Of a stretch of DNA of 64,000 bases, positions 16,828-25,355 are shown in pieces. This DNA comes from Streptomyces sp. DG2A-72 (GTDB lineage: Bacteria > Actinomycetota > Actinomycetes > Streptomycetales > Streptomycetaceae). Where the stretch lies: positions 3,186,001 through 3,250,000 of the forward strand of contig NZ_JASTLC010000001.1 in the NCBI RefSeq assembly GCF_030499575.1, given 5' to 3'. Position 1 is the first letter of the stretch, and each line of letters opens with the position of its first letter. The notes beneath the pieces were generated by a model. It was not told the DNA's origin. It was given only the letters and a program-made list of their open reading frames with translations, and ran no database searches. The position numbers were made by a program, and so were the translations under genes.

Positions 16828-17820
16828 ATGCGTATGCCAGTTGTCGCCGTCGCCGTCTGCCTGGCCGTGCTCAGCGCGGGCTGCGGTGCCGAGGTCGCGC
16901 CCTCGCCGGACTCGAAGGCCGCGTCGTCCGTCACCCTCACCAACTGCGGGCACAAGGTGACGTACGACAAGGTCCCGGAGCGGGTCGTCACCAACGATGT
17001 CGGGATCACCGAGCTGATGTTCGCGCTCGGGCTCGAGGATCGGATGGCCGGGTTCGCGATGCCCGACGACAAGGGGGACCTGGACGGGGTTCCGTGGAAG
17101 GACGGCTACGACAAGGTGAAGTGGCTGTCGAAGGACCAGCTCACCAAGGAGAACGTCCTCGACGCCCGCGCCGACTGGGTCTTCGCCGGCTGGAACTACG
17201 GCTTCCGCGAGGACAGCGACTTCACCCCGGACGCACTGACCAAGCTCGGCATCCCCTCGTACATCCTCACCGAGTCCTGCCGCAACGGCCGTACGGAGAC
17301 CTCGCGGGGCATCATGCCGCCGCTGGACGCGCTGTACGAGGACCTCACCAACCTGGGCAAGCTGTTCGGCGTGGAGAAGCGGGCGGTGGCGCTGATCGCC
17401 GACTTCAAGCGCGAGGTGGCGGAGGTGAAGGCGAAGGCACCGTCCGACTCCCCCAAGGTCTTCCTCTACGACAGCGGCGAGGACCAGCCCTTCACCTCCG
17501 GCCGCTACGCCGCGCCCGACCAGATCATCAGCGAGGCCGGCGGGAACAACGTGATGCACGACCTGAAGGACTCCTGGACGACCGTCGGCTGGGAGACCGT
17601 CGTGGAACGCAACCCCGACGTGATCGTCATCTGCGACTACGGGGACGTCAGCGCGGAGCAGAAGAAGAAGTTCCTGCTGTCTTATGCCCCGCTGCGGAAC
17701 GTGTCGGCCATCAAGCACAAGCGGATCTTCACCCTGGACTATGTCGACCTGGTGGAGAGCCCGCGGAACCCGTCTGCGATCGCCCGCCTCGGGAAGTACC
17801 TGCGGACGACGACGCCCTGA
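16828..17820 (+). CDS. BtuF/FepB-type substrate-binding lipoprotein, probably cobalamin
   Basis: A 330-aa lipoprotein (signal ending in LSAGC) that presents substrate to the importer. The fold is that of helical-backbone class III binding proteins: PERVVTNDVGITELMFALGLEDRMAGF in the first lobe, LTKENVLDARADWVFAGWNYGF, then the second lobe with PSDSPKVFLYDSGEDQPFTSG, ISEAGGNNV and VVERNPDVIVICDYGDV. Substrate is inferred from the riboswitch. It follows the ATPase by 12 bp. The downstream side of the gene abuts a repeated 109-bp segment. Confidence 0.88.
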   Translation: MRMPVVAVAVCLAVLSAGCGAEVAPSPDSKAASSVTLTNCGHKVTYDKVPERVVTNDVGITELMFALGLEDRMAGFAMPDDKGDLDGVPWKDGYDKVKWLSKDQLTKENVLDARADWVFAGWNYGFREDSDFTPDALTKLGIPSYILTESCRNGRTETSRGIMPPLDALYEDLTNLGKLFGVEKRAVALIADFKREVAEVKAKAPSDSPKVFLYDSGEDQPFTSGRYAAPDQIISEAGGNNVMHDLKDSWTTVGWETVVERNPDVIVICDYGDVSAEQKKKFLLSYAPLRNVSAIKHKRIFTLDYVDLVESPRNPSAIARLGKYLRTTTP

Positions 17821-17850
17821 CTCGGAGGCCGGTACCGGTCCCGGCTCGAC

Positions 17851-17959
17851 CGTGGTCGAATCTGCCGCCATCAGGAGTGCGGGTCACGGAACGCGGAGAG
17901 TCGGATGAGAAGTCCGGTACGTGAAGGTGTCATCGCTCTGGCCGCAGTGGCTCTGTTGG
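17851..17959 (+). repeat. 109-bp direct repeat, left copy (lipoprotein leader remnant)
   Basis: This segment is 94 percent identical (6 mismatches) to 21872-21980. The right copy is the upstream region and first 18 codons of the PQQ-like lipoprotein gene. The left copy starts the same peptide (MRSPVREGVIALAAVALL from 17906) but loses homology just before the lipobox, so it is a decapitated gene start. The two copies bracket the large polysaccharide lyase gene. Confidence 0.85.
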
Positions 17960-17978
17960 CGCGCCCCTTCGGGGCACG

Positions 17979-18007
17979 ACCGGTGGCGGGGTTGACCCGC
18001 CACCGGT
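17979..18007 (-). terminator. Hairpin downstream of the polysaccharide lyase gene
   Basis: ACCGGTGGCGGG (17979-17990) pairs perfectly with CCCGCCACCGGT (17996-18007) around a five-base loop, 18 bp past the lyase stop codon on the minus strand. A few T follow on the plus-strand side only, so strength is uncertain. Confidence 0.6.
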
Positions 18008-18025
18008 CCTTTCGCGTGAGGTGTC

Positions 18026-20086
18026 CTACACGGCGCCGGGGCCGACGTCCGTCGTGCTGAGCGGGGCCCGTGTGACCGTGGACGACGAGCGCTCGTCGGC
18101 GCCGGCGTCGATGCCGCCGACTCGAGCCTGGCCGTCCATGTCGTCGGTCACGAAGGCGTGGCCGCCGGTGCCGGTGTCGATCGCCGGGCTGCCCGCACCG
18201 ATCCGGTACAGCGATCCGTCGGAGGCGAGCAGTGGGTCGACCGCCCTGACGGAGCCGGAGGGCAGGGACACGCCGACGGTCGCCGATCCGGTCGGCCACG
18301 CGATGTTCCCGGCGTAGGTCATGCCCACGGGTTTCTTGACCTCGTTGAGCAGCTTGCCCCGGCTGCCCGTGATGACGTTGTCGGCGATGACCGAGTCGAC
18401 CGGGGCGAGGTTGTAGTTGGCGCCGATCTCGATGTTCGACACGTTGTTCACGAAGGTGTTGTTCACGACGGTCGCCCGGTAGACGCGCCAGTGTGCGTTC
18501 AGCGCGCCCGAGGTGTCCACGTCGCCGCCGTCGATCTGCAGTGCGGCGTCGTAGCCGGTGCCGGTCAAGCCCTCGAAGTAGTTGTTGTAGATCTTGTGGT
18601 CCTGGCCGTAGATGCGGATCCCGCCGGTTCCCGCCTTGCCCTCCCCGAAGAAGAAGTTGCCGTAGAACTCGCCGCGGTTCCCGTGCCGTTGGGACAGAAC
18701 GCCCTGTGAGGCGCGGAAGGTGTTGTGGCGGACGATGTTGTCGTTGCTCTTCACGGAGACGATCTCCGGGTCACCGTCGCACCTCTCGAAGAGGTTCGAC
18801 TCGACGACGGTGAATCCGCTCGACTGGGACATTCCGCTCCAGCCGACCCGGACGGCCTCCATCTCGTTCGCCGCGCGGGGGCCGATGTCACGGAAGTGGT
18901 TGTGGTCGATGCGGTCGTGCTGTGACTGCTGCTTCTCGAATCCGTCGATGGTGATGAAGTTCCCGGTCTGGTGCTTCTCCTCGAACAGGTTGTGATCGAT
19001 CCGGTTGTGGTGGCTGTTCTCACCCTGGATGATCACCCACTTCAGCGAGGACTCCTCGGTCAGCCGGAAGTGGTTGCGGGTCAGCCGTACGTTGTTCGAG
19101 CCGGTGATCTTCAGTGTGTTGCTGTTCGTGAACTTCAGCCCTTGGAAGGTGACGTAGGAGGAGCCCGCCACCTCCAGTTGCCCGTCGCCGATCACCGCCT
19201 TGCCGCGGTTCTCCGCGACGACGGTGATGGGCTGGGCGGCCGTTCCGTTCTTGCCGGTCATCTTGCCGATCGAGTACGTGCCGTCCGCGAGGACGATGCG
19301 GTCCCCGGGCCGCGCGTCGCCGAACGCGCTCTTCAACGCGGTCGAGTCCGCGACACGGACCGTGCGGACGGGGGCCGGATCCGTTGGATCCGTTGGATCC
19401 GTTGGATCTGTCGGATCTGTCGGATCCCCGCCTCCGTCGGCTTTGTAGATGTCGGTCTCGGTGATGCTGGTCCAGGCGTTGACCGTGTTGCCGTGGCCGA
19501 CGATCCGCACGTAGCGGGCGGAGGTATCGGCGAAGTCGTACCTCTGCGGCTGAAGTGTCGTACCGCTGCTGGTCTTTCGTTCGAGGACCGTCTTCCACGA
19601 CGCCCCGTCGTCGGACACCTGCACGTCGAAGGTGTTCTTCCTGCTGTCCCCTTGGTGCCAGGCGACCGCGACCGACCCGACGTTCTGCGTCGAGCCGAGG
19701 TCGTAGCGAATCCACGCCCCGTCGCCCTCGGAGGACCAGCGGGTGCTCAGGTTGTTGTCCAGGGTGTTGGCGGGGACGTTGCCGTCATCGGGACTTGCCG
19801 TGACGCCCGTGACCTGGACCGGAGAGTCCCCGCCGGGATCGGGATCCTCGCCCGCCGGCTCGACGTCGTAGGTGCGGACCCAGTCGACCTCGAACACGGC
19901 CGGGCGCAGGCCGCTGTCGCCGGTGAAGTTGTCCAGCTGGATGACGAGGTTCCCCAGGGGCATGTCCTGGATGTTCCCCCGGTCGGCGTTCGCGCCGTCC
20001 GCCAGCCGGAACCATTCGACACCGTCGACGTAGCCGACCAGCGCCTTGGGCGTCCACTCGAACGCGAAGTTGTGCCACTTCGTCAT
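18026..20086 (-). CDS. Polysaccharide lyase, 3' half: GH16 end, F5/8C domain, PL6 lyase (frameshifted from the upstream half)
   Basis: The open frame (686 aa from an internal ATG at 20086) lacks a signal peptide and continues the protein begun at 21776. Domains in order: the end of a GH16-like catalytic domain (MTKWHNFAFEWTPKALVGYV), an F5/8C (discoidin) carbohydrate-binding domain near 85-215, a five-fold DPT linker, and a PL6 right-handed beta-helix lyase (about 240-686). The PL6 part has the probable catalytic Lys in EIVSVKS and Arg in LSQRHGNR, as in chondroitinase B and PL6 alginate lyases. A single extra base near 20122 separates it from the 5' half. Without it the whole gene (18026-21776) would encode 1249 aa. 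The frame upstream of 20086 is open back to the frameshift. Confidence 0.8.
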   Translation of the reverse strand: MTKWHNFAFEWTPKALVGYVDGVEWFRLADGANADRGNIQDMPLGNLVIQLDNFTGDSGLRPAVFEVDWVRTYDVEPAGEDPDPGGDSPVQVTGVTASPDDGNVPANTLDNNLSTRWSSEGDGAWIRYDLGSTQNVGSVAVAWHQGDSRKNTFDVQVSDDGASWKTVLERKTSSGTTLQPQRYDFADTSARYVRIVGHGNTVNAWTSITETDIYKADGGGDPTDPTDPTDPTDPTDPAPVRTVRVADSTALKSAFGDARPGDRIVLADGTYSIGKMTGKNGTAAQPITVVAENRGKAVIGDGQLEVAGSSYVTFQGLKFTNSNTLKITGSNNVRLTRNHFRLTEESSLKWVIIQGENSHHNRIDHNLFEEKHQTGNFITIDGFEKQQSQHDRIDHNHFRDIGPRAANEMEAVRVGWSGMSQSSGFTVVESNLFERCDGDPEIVSVKSNDNIVRHNTFRASQGVLSQRHGNRGEFYGNFFFGEGKAGTGGIRIYGQDHKIYNNYFEGLTGTGYDAALQIDGGDVDTSGALNAHWRVYRATVVNNTFVNNVSNIEIGANYNLAPVDSVIADNVITGSRGKLLNEVKKPVGMTYAGNIAWPTGSATVGVSLPSGSVRAVDPLLASDGSLYRIGAGSPAIDTGTGGHAFVTDDMDGQARVGGIDAGADERSSSTVTRAPLSTTDVGPGAV
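19378..19428 (-). repeat. 9-bp tandem repeat encoding a DPT linker
   Basis: Five units of GGATCCGTT or close variants encode (DPT)5 between the F5/8C and PL6 domains. Such repeats are slippage-prone and typical of linkers in secreted actinomycete carbohydrate-active enzymes. Confidence 0.8.
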
Positions 20087-21776
20087 GTCCAGGGGGCAGA
20101 GGTCGCGGCGTTCCTTCTTGTCCGAACGGGCTCTTCGGGTAGTGCAGGAACGCCGTGAGGCACTGCGCGTCGGGGTCCGAGTACTCGACCCAGTCGTACT
20201 CGCCGTTCTCGAGCCGGCTGCCGTCGGTGGGCCAGATCAGGTGCAGTGGGTGGTAAAGCCCGCCCTCCGAGCCGATGTTCCGTGAGCGGGACCGGATTTC
20301 CCACCGGCCGTACTGGGTGGCCTCGTGCTGCCTGATCCACCCCGTGTCGCCGTTCGCCTCACCGCGCATGGTCATCATGCCGTCCGCGACGGTGCTGTTC
20401 TTCCCGCACCGGCGGCCGTTTTCGCTGTGGCCTTCCCAGCATTGGGCCGTGCCGCCGACGCTGCCCGACGGTACGTCCCACTTCGCGGGGTCGACCGGGC
20501 CGGTGTAGTCGAACTCGTCGGATATCGGCAGCGGGGTGCCCCAGCCGTACCGCTTGGCGGCCTCGGTCGAGTCGCCGTCGCCGCCGCTGCCCCCGTCGCC
20601 CCCGCCGTTGCCGTGCGTGACGTTCAACCCGTAGATCTTCACCTGGCCGTAGTTGTCGTCGCTGCACGGCTGGGAGTTGTCGCAGTTGGCCTGCGTGTAC
20701 GCGCCGGCCTTGAAGTAGGCGCCGGAGAAGTTCTTCGACAGCGTGGTCTGCAGCTGACCGTTGTAGTACGCCTTGATCTTGCCGTCGCTGACCACGAACT
20801 TCGCCTGGAACCTCGTCCCCAGCTCGTAGTCGTCCGTCACCAGCTTGTGATGCTTTTCGTCGCCGTCGGTGACGTAGAGCTTCTTGCCTTCCAGACGGAA
20901 GACGCTGAGGTCGTCGGAGCCGCCGTGGATCTGCCCTGCGACGACGTTCGGGGTCTTCTCGGGGAGGTCCGTGATGGCCTGGTCGATCACCATCGTGTGG
21001 GTGCCGGACGTGGACGACCAACTCGCCTTGGTCTCCCCCGAGTCCGTCATCTCCCGCAGCTCCGAGCGGGGGTACTTGGAGCCGCTGGTGGTGACGCCGT
21101 TGACCGGGGCCCGGAACCGGACGGCCGCGCAGTCGTCGGCCGTGATGAACCAGGGGTCGTTCGCGTACGTGTCGAGTTCCGGCTGGTAGACGTTGGTGGG
21201 GGACTCCTCCTTGCCCACCGGCAGCCCGATGTACCAGTTCGTCAGGTCCAGCACGTCGGCCGGGTACGCGCAGGAGCCGCCACCACCGCCGGTGCCGTCG
21301 GCTCCGTAGATGTCGGTCTCGGCGATGCTGGTCCAGGCGTTGACCGTGTTGCCGTGACCGACGATCCGCACGTAGCGGGCCGAGGCGTCGGCGAAGTCGT
21401 AGCTCTGCTGCTCAAGTGTGCTGCCGTTGCTGGTCTTTCGGGCCAGGGCCGTCTTCCACGACGATCCGTCGTCGGACAGCTGGACGTCGAAGGTGTTCGT
21501 CCTGCTGTTCCCCTGATGCCAGGCGAGCGACACCGACCCGACGGTCTTCGCCGAGCCGAGGTCGTAACGGATCCACGCACCGTCGCCCTGCGACGACCAG
21601 CGGGTGCTCAGGTTGTTGTCCAGGGTGTTGGCGGGAACGTTGCCGTCATCGGGACTCGCCGTGACGCTCTTGACCTCCAGCGGAGAGGTGTCGGCGGCCG
21701 ACGCGACCGGGTGGAACACACCCGAGACTCCGACGGCGACCGCACCCACTAACAGCGCATGACACATACGTCTCAT
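19785..21776 (-). CDS. Secreted alginate lyase, 5' half: signal peptide, F5/8C, PL7 lyase, GH16-like domain (frameshifted)
   Basis: Starts with ATG at 21776 behind GCGAGGG. An ATG at 21908 would add 44 residues before the signal peptide and is rejected. Residues 1-29 are a Sec signal. An F5/8C domain spans about 32-160. The PL7 alginate lyase domain (about 170-388) shows all three family blocks: RSELRE (237-242), QIH (282-284) and YFKAGAYTQ (354-362), so lytic activity on alginate or related uronans is likely. A GH16-like domain begins near 410 and has the catalytic E-x-D-x-x-E pattern at E526, D528 and E531. Near residue 551 (about 20122) a one-base insertion shifts the frame, and the remaining codons to 19785 are out of frame and meaningless. 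The PL7 domain could still be secreted. Confidence 0.8.
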   Translation of the reverse strand: MRRMCHALLVGAVAVGVSGVFHPVASAADTSPLEVKSVTASPDDGNVPANTLDNNLSTRWSSQGDGAWIRYDLGSAKTVGSVSLAWHQGNSRTNTFDVQLSDDGSSWKTALARKTSNGSTLEQQSYDFADASARYVRIVGHGNTVNAWTSIAETDIYGADGTGGGGGSCAYPADVLDLTNWYIGLPVGKEESPTNVYQPELDTYANDPWFITADDCAAVRFRAPVNGVTTSGSKYPRSELREMTDSGETKASWSSTSGTHTMVIDQAITDLPEKTPNVVAGQIHGGSDDLSVFRLEGKKLYVTDGDEKHHKLVTDDYELGTRFQAKFVVSDGKIKAYYNGQLQTTLSKNFSGAYFKAGAYTQANCDNSQPCSDDNYGQVKIYGLNVTHGNGGGDGGSGGDGDSTEAAKRYGWGTPLPISDEFDYTGPVDPAKWDVPSGSVGGTAQCWEGHSENGRRCGKNSTVADGMMTMRGEANGDTGWIRQHEATQYGRWEIRSRSRNIGSEGGLYHPLHLIWPTDGSRLENGEYDWVEYSDPDAQCLTAFLHYPKSPFGQEGTPRPLPPGHDEVAQLRVRVDAQGAGRLRRRCRMVPAGGRRERRPGEHPGHAPGEPRHPAGQLHRRQRPAPGRVRGRLGPHLRRRAGGRGSRSRRGLSGPGHGRHGKSR

Positions 21777-21871
21777 AGGGCCCTCGCTTCCGTGAGGCGG
21801 CGCACCCGAGGTGGTGCACCGAATGCGGAGATACTGTGTCTGTCCTGTGACGGGAGGGGTCCCGTTCCGCC

Positions 21872-21980
21872 CGTGGTCGAATCTGCCGATGTCAGCAGTG
21901 CAGGTCACGGAACGCGGAGAGTCGGATGAGAAGTCCGGTACGTGAAGGTGTCATCGCCCTGGCCGCAGTGGCTCTGTTGG
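21872..21980 (+). repeat. 109-bp direct repeat, right copy
   Basis: Matches 17851-17959 with six mismatches. This copy is intact in context: it runs from the upstream region into codon 18 of the lipoprotein gene at 21926. The pair implies that the DNA between them was inserted with duplication of the gene start, or arose by unequal recombination. Confidence 0.85.
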
Positions 21981-23209
21981 TCTCGTGCACCAAAGGCCCG
22001 ACGGAAGGCGGCGACAGTCCGGCAGCCACCGGCTCGCCCACCCGCAAGGCCCTCGACCTCAGCGGCGATCCACGGGCCACGGCGGCCGTGACGTTCGACA
22101 GCAAGGCGGCCCATGTCCTGCCGACCGGCCCGGCGAAAGACCCCACCGTCGTTCTGTACGGGCGTGCGGCCTGGCATGCGCACGCGTCCGGCGTGACGAT
22201 GTACAACCTGGCCACGGGCAAGGCCGTCACCACCATCAAGACCCAGAACACGCCCGCGTACGACCTGCCGGCCCCACGCGATCTCAGCAAGAAGCAGGCC
22301 GACATGATCAGCGAGCGCGTGTCGCGCCCTGAGCCGGTGCGGATCGGCGGTGTACCGGCCATGCTCACCGTCGTGCCGGTCAAGCTCGCCAAGAAGGGCA
22401 AGGGTTCGGCCCAGGCCGGGTTCGAGGTGATCGCCGCCCGGGCGGACAACGGCAAGCTGATCTGGCGGCTTCCCGTGGACATCTACGGTGCCCCGGCGGC
22501 CGGCAAGCTCGGCGTGTTCGGTGTGTCGATCGCGGACGGCGTTGTGGCCGTCACCTGGACGCAGGACGACTACGCGCAAGGCACCGTCGCGGTCTCCCTG
22601 GACGACGAGCCCCGCATGCTGTGGCAGCGTGCGGGCTTCTGGAAGCTCGGCGGATCCAGCGAGGCCCTGGTGGGCTTCCGCGACGACCCGGAGCAGGACT
22701 ACCCGTTGACCGGCGTCGCCCCGGCCGACGGCCGTGACCTGTGGGACAAGAAGATGCCGCAAGGCACCACCAGGGTGCTCGACAACTCACCCTTCGCCAA
22801 GTTCGACGAGGACGGCAGCAAGCAGGCGCAGCTGCTCGACCTCACGACCGGCGACTTCGTCCTGCCCAAGCGGGCCGGCCTGACCAGCCGCATGGACTGC
22901 AGTCAAGGCGAGGGCGGCACCGTCCTGCTGTGCGCCTCGAAGCAGGACGGGGCGCTCGCCGTGGATGAAGACGGCAAGATCTTGTGGCGCCGGGCGGCGG
23001 GTGACGGCGCCAAGGACTGGAGCGGCACCCTGACGGCCGACTTCAAGGATCTGTTCTACGCCAAGGGCAAAGACGGAACATTCGTCGTCGACGGGCGCAC
23101 CGGACGAACGGTCGGCACCGACGCGGGGGTTGTCCCCGATCGCGTCAACGCCTACGCCGCGCTGGTCTTCACCGGCACCGGCGCAGAGGTCCACCTCGCC
23201 AAGCGGTGA
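21926..23209 (+). CDS. PQQ-like beta-propeller lipoprotein
   Basis: A 427-aa extracytoplasmic lipoprotein with signal MRSPVREGVIALAAVALLVSC. The mature part has the repeated W-type propeller motifs of PQQ-like proteins (DNGKLIWRLPVD, VAVSLDDEPRMLWQ, APADGRDLWDKK, VDEDGKILWRR, FVVDGRTGRTVG), but no quinone-binding or metal-site residues I can point to. Proteins of this kind are common in Streptomyces and have no fixed role; some serve as scaffolds. The 5' end is duplicated 4 kb upstream. It converges with the response regulator at 23382. Confidence 0.8.
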   Translation: MRSPVREGVIALAAVALLVSCTKGPTEGGDSPAATGSPTRKALDLSGDPRATAAVTFDSKAAHVLPTGPAKDPTVVLYGRAAWHAHASGVTMYNLATGKAVTTIKTQNTPAYDLPAPRDLSKKQADMISERVSRPEPVRIGGVPAMLTVVPVKLAKKGKGSAQAGFEVIAARADNGKLIWRLPVDIYGAPAAGKLGVFGVSIADGVVAVTWTQDDYAQGTVAVSLDDEPRMLWQRAGFWKLGGSSEALVGFRDDPEQDYPLTGVAPADGRDLWDKKMPQGTTRVLDNSPFAKFDEDGSKQAQLLDLTTGDFVLPKRAGLTSRMDCSQGEGGTVLLCASKQDGALAVDEDGKILWRRAAGDGAKDWSGTLTADFKDLFYAKGKDGTFVVDGRTGRTVGTDAGVVPDRVNAYAALVFTGTGAEVHLAKR

Positions 23210-23250
23210 CCGACCACTGAGCGGGGCGGATGAAGTCGGCTGCGGTTCGG

Positions 23251-23345
23251 CCGCGCCCCAAAGGGGCGCGGGACTGTGTCAATATGCGGCTCCGCCGCGC
23301 GGGCGCGACCAGCCCCCACCGGCCCGCGCACGCGGCGGAGCCGCA
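23251..23345. repeat. Interspersed palindromic repeat and bidirectional terminator
   Basis: Two hairpins: CCGCGCCCC/GGGGCGCGG around AAA (23251-23271) and a 15-bp stem TGCGGCTCCGCCGCG (23285-23299) with its complement (23331-23345). It lies between convergent genes. Related sequence, partly in reverse orientation, recurs at 28685-28708 and 37768-37834, so it belongs to a dispersed Streptomyces repeat family. Confidence 0.7.
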
Positions 23346-23381
23346 CATCGATACAGCATCACCGTGCTTCCAGCGGAGCGC

Positions 23382-24032
23382 TCAGCCCACCGACACCAGG
23401 CCCGCCTCATACGCGATGATCACCAGCTGGACCCGGTCCCGGGCGTCCAGTTTGGTCAGCAGGCGGGTCAGATACGTCTTCGCGGTCGCCACGCTGATGC
23501 ACAGCTCGGCGGCTATCTCCGTGTTGGACAGGCCCGAGCCGACGAGGGTGAGGACCTCGCGTTCGCGGTCCGTGATGGCCGTCAAGTCGCGGCGCGAGCC
23601 GGACGGTTGGGGGCGGGACGCGAAGTCGCGGATGAGGCGGCGGGTGACGCTGGGGGCGATGAGGGCGTCGCCGGCCGCGACGATCCGTACGGCCGCGATG
23701 ATGTCGTCCAGGGCCATGTCCTTGACGAGGAAGCCGGACGCGCCGGCGCGCAGGGCGCCGTAGACGTAATCGTCGTCGAAGGTGGTGAGGACGACCACCC
23801 GGGTGTCGGGCTCGTCCCGGGTGATGTGGTCCGTGGCCTCGATGCCGTCCATCCCGGGCATGCGGATGTCCATCACCACGACGTCCGGGGCGAGTTCGGC
23901 CGCGAGCCGTACCGCCTCCTCCCCCGTCGCCGCCTCCCCGACCACCTCCACGTCGTCGAGTTCGGCCAGCACCATGCTCAGTGCCGTACGGATCAGCTGC
24001 TGGTCGTCGGCCAGGACCACCCGGACGCTCAT
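23382..24032 (-). CDS. LuxR-type response regulator (NarL family)
   Basis: A 216-aa two-component regulator. The receiver domain has the acidic pair in LADDQQL and phospho-acceptor D55 in VVVMDIRMPG. The C-terminal helix-turn-helix reads LTDREREVLTLVGSGLSNTEIA then VATAKTYLTRLLTKL. The start ATG at 24032 overlaps the stop of the histidine kinase gene (ATGA), so the pair is co-translated. The kinase gene is divergent from an ABC exporter, the usual arrangement in which such a pair controls the transporter; this is inferred from position. Confidence 0.94.
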   Translation of the reverse strand: MSVRVVLADDQQLIRTALSMVLAELDDVEVVGEAATGEEAVRLAAELAPDVVVMDIRMPGMDGIEATDHITRDEPDTRVVVLTTFDDDYVYGALRAGASGFLVKDMALDDIIAAVRIVAAGDALIAPSVTRRLIRDFASRPQPSGSRRDLTAITDREREVLTLVGSGLSNTEIAAELCISVATAKTYLTRLLTKLDARDRVQLVIIAYEAGLVSVG

Positions 24033-25222
24033 CGGACCGCCACCGGCACCGGCAGCCGGGCCGCCACCCGGAAGCCGCCCTCGGGGCGCGGTGCCGCCGT
24101 GAACTCGCCGTGGAGCAGGGCGACGCGCTCTCTCATGCCCGCAAGTCCGAAGCCCGTGTTGGTCGAACTGCCGCTGCCCCGGCCCTCGTCGGTGATTTCC
24201 AGTGCCAGTTCGTCGTCGGCGCGGTAGTCGAGAGTGACCCGGCACGCGCGCGTGCCCGCATGGCGTACGACATTGGTGACCGACTCCTGGACGATGCGGA
24301 AGGCCGACAGGTCGATGTCCGGGGGCAGCGCGCGGGGGTCGCCGACGCGACGCACCTCGACCTGGACGCCCGCCGCCGTCGTCGTGGCCGCGAGCCGGTC
24401 CACGTCCGCGAGACCGGCCGGGGTCACACTCTGCCCCTCGTCCGCCGCCCGCAGCGCGACCAGCATCCTCCGCAGGCCCGCCAGCGTCTCCCGCCCCTCG
24501 TTCTCCACCGCCCGCATCGCCTCCAGGGCCGCCTCCGGGCGGGCCGCCGCCACGCGGGCCGCCGCTCCGGCCTGGAGGGCGATGATGCCGATGCTGTGGG
24601 CGACCGTGTCGTGCATCTCGCGGGCGATGCGCAGACGTTCGGCGGTGACGACCTGCGCGGCATGCTCGGCCACGAGCCGTTCGGCGTGGACGCGGGCCTG
24701 GTGGGAGGAGTTGCCGAGCAGCCAGGCGATCACGGCGACCATGGCCACGGTGAGTTCGGCCGAGGTGCCGACGTTCCAGCCGCTCAGCAGCCGCACGGCC
24801 AGCCAGGCGGCCAGCGTGCCGAGTGCCATCGCCAGGGCGGTCAGGGCTGTCCGGCGGGCGTGCGTCGCCGCGATGAAGTACAGGGCGACGGTGGGCGCGA
24901 GGAACTGGGCCATCGGTATCTCGCCCGCTGCCAGCGCGGTCGTCGCGCAACCCGCGGCCACCAGCAGCCAGGCGAGGGCGGCGAGCGGTTTCCGGGACAG
25001 CAGGCGACTGCCGTACAGGACGAGGGCGGCGGACAGCACCAGAGCCAGCACCCCCTCCAAGCGGTACAGCTGGGACGCGGGGAACTCCTCGGGCTCCAAC
25101 TCGCCTGGCAGGCGCACACGCGCGAGGCGGGTGAACAGCTCCCCCGCACACCACGCGAGCGCCACCCAGGCACCCGGCGGTACGCGTTTGTGCAGGGGCG
25201 GCGGCGGTTCGGTGGCGGGCAT
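24029..25222 (-). CDS. Two-component sensor histidine kinase (HisKA_3 type)
   Basis: A 397-aa membrane kinase. An N-terminal sensor region carries about five hydrophobic segments (roughly residues 15-160). The phospho-acceptor histidine is in AREMHDTVAHSIG, followed by an HATPase domain with VTNVVRHAG (N box) and GFGLAGMRERV (G box). The start at 25222 (MPATEPPPP) is taken as the most likely. ATG at 25258 adds 12 residues, and neither has a clear ribosome binding site. It shares ATGA with the regulator gene. The input signal is unknown. Confidence 0.9.
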   Translation of the reverse strand: MPATEPPPPLHKRVPPGAWVALAWCAGELFTRLARVRLPGELEPEEFPASQLYRLEGVLALVLSAALVLYGSRLLSRKPLAALAWLLVAAGCATTALAAGEIPMAQFLAPTVALYFIAATHARRTALTALAMALGTLAAWLAVRLLSGWNVGTSAELTVAMVAVIAWLLGNSSHQARVHAERLVAEHAAQVVTAERLRIAREMHDTVAHSIGIIALQAGAAARVAAARPEAALEAMRAVENEGRETLAGLRRMLVALRAADEGQSVTPAGLADVDRLAATTTAAGVQVEVRRVGDPRALPPDIDLSAFRIVQESVTNVVRHAGTRACRVTLDYRADDELALEITDEGRGSGSSTNTGFGLAGMRERVALLHGEFTAAPRPEGGFRVAARLPVPVAVR

Positions 25223-25355
25223 GACGGGATCGTAGAGCGGGCTCCATGAGCTGGTCATCGGCCCGGGGATGTACAACCACGGTCGACATCGGGCGTGTAC
25301 GAGTGTCAGCGGGCGGCCGATGTGCCGCACCGGCCGACCGCGCGACCGTGGTCCC

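Noticed and set aside
17906..18059. A short intact lipoprotein gene at the left 109-bp repeat
   Set aside because: It shares the first 18 codons of the gene at 21926, but homology stops before the lipobox cysteine and the rest is hairpin sequence, so it is a truncated duplicate.
20080..20130. Programmed ribosomal frameshift in the lyase gene
   Set aside because: No slippery heptamer or downstream structure is apparent and the reading shift falls inside a catalytic domain, so a mutation or sequencing error is simpler.
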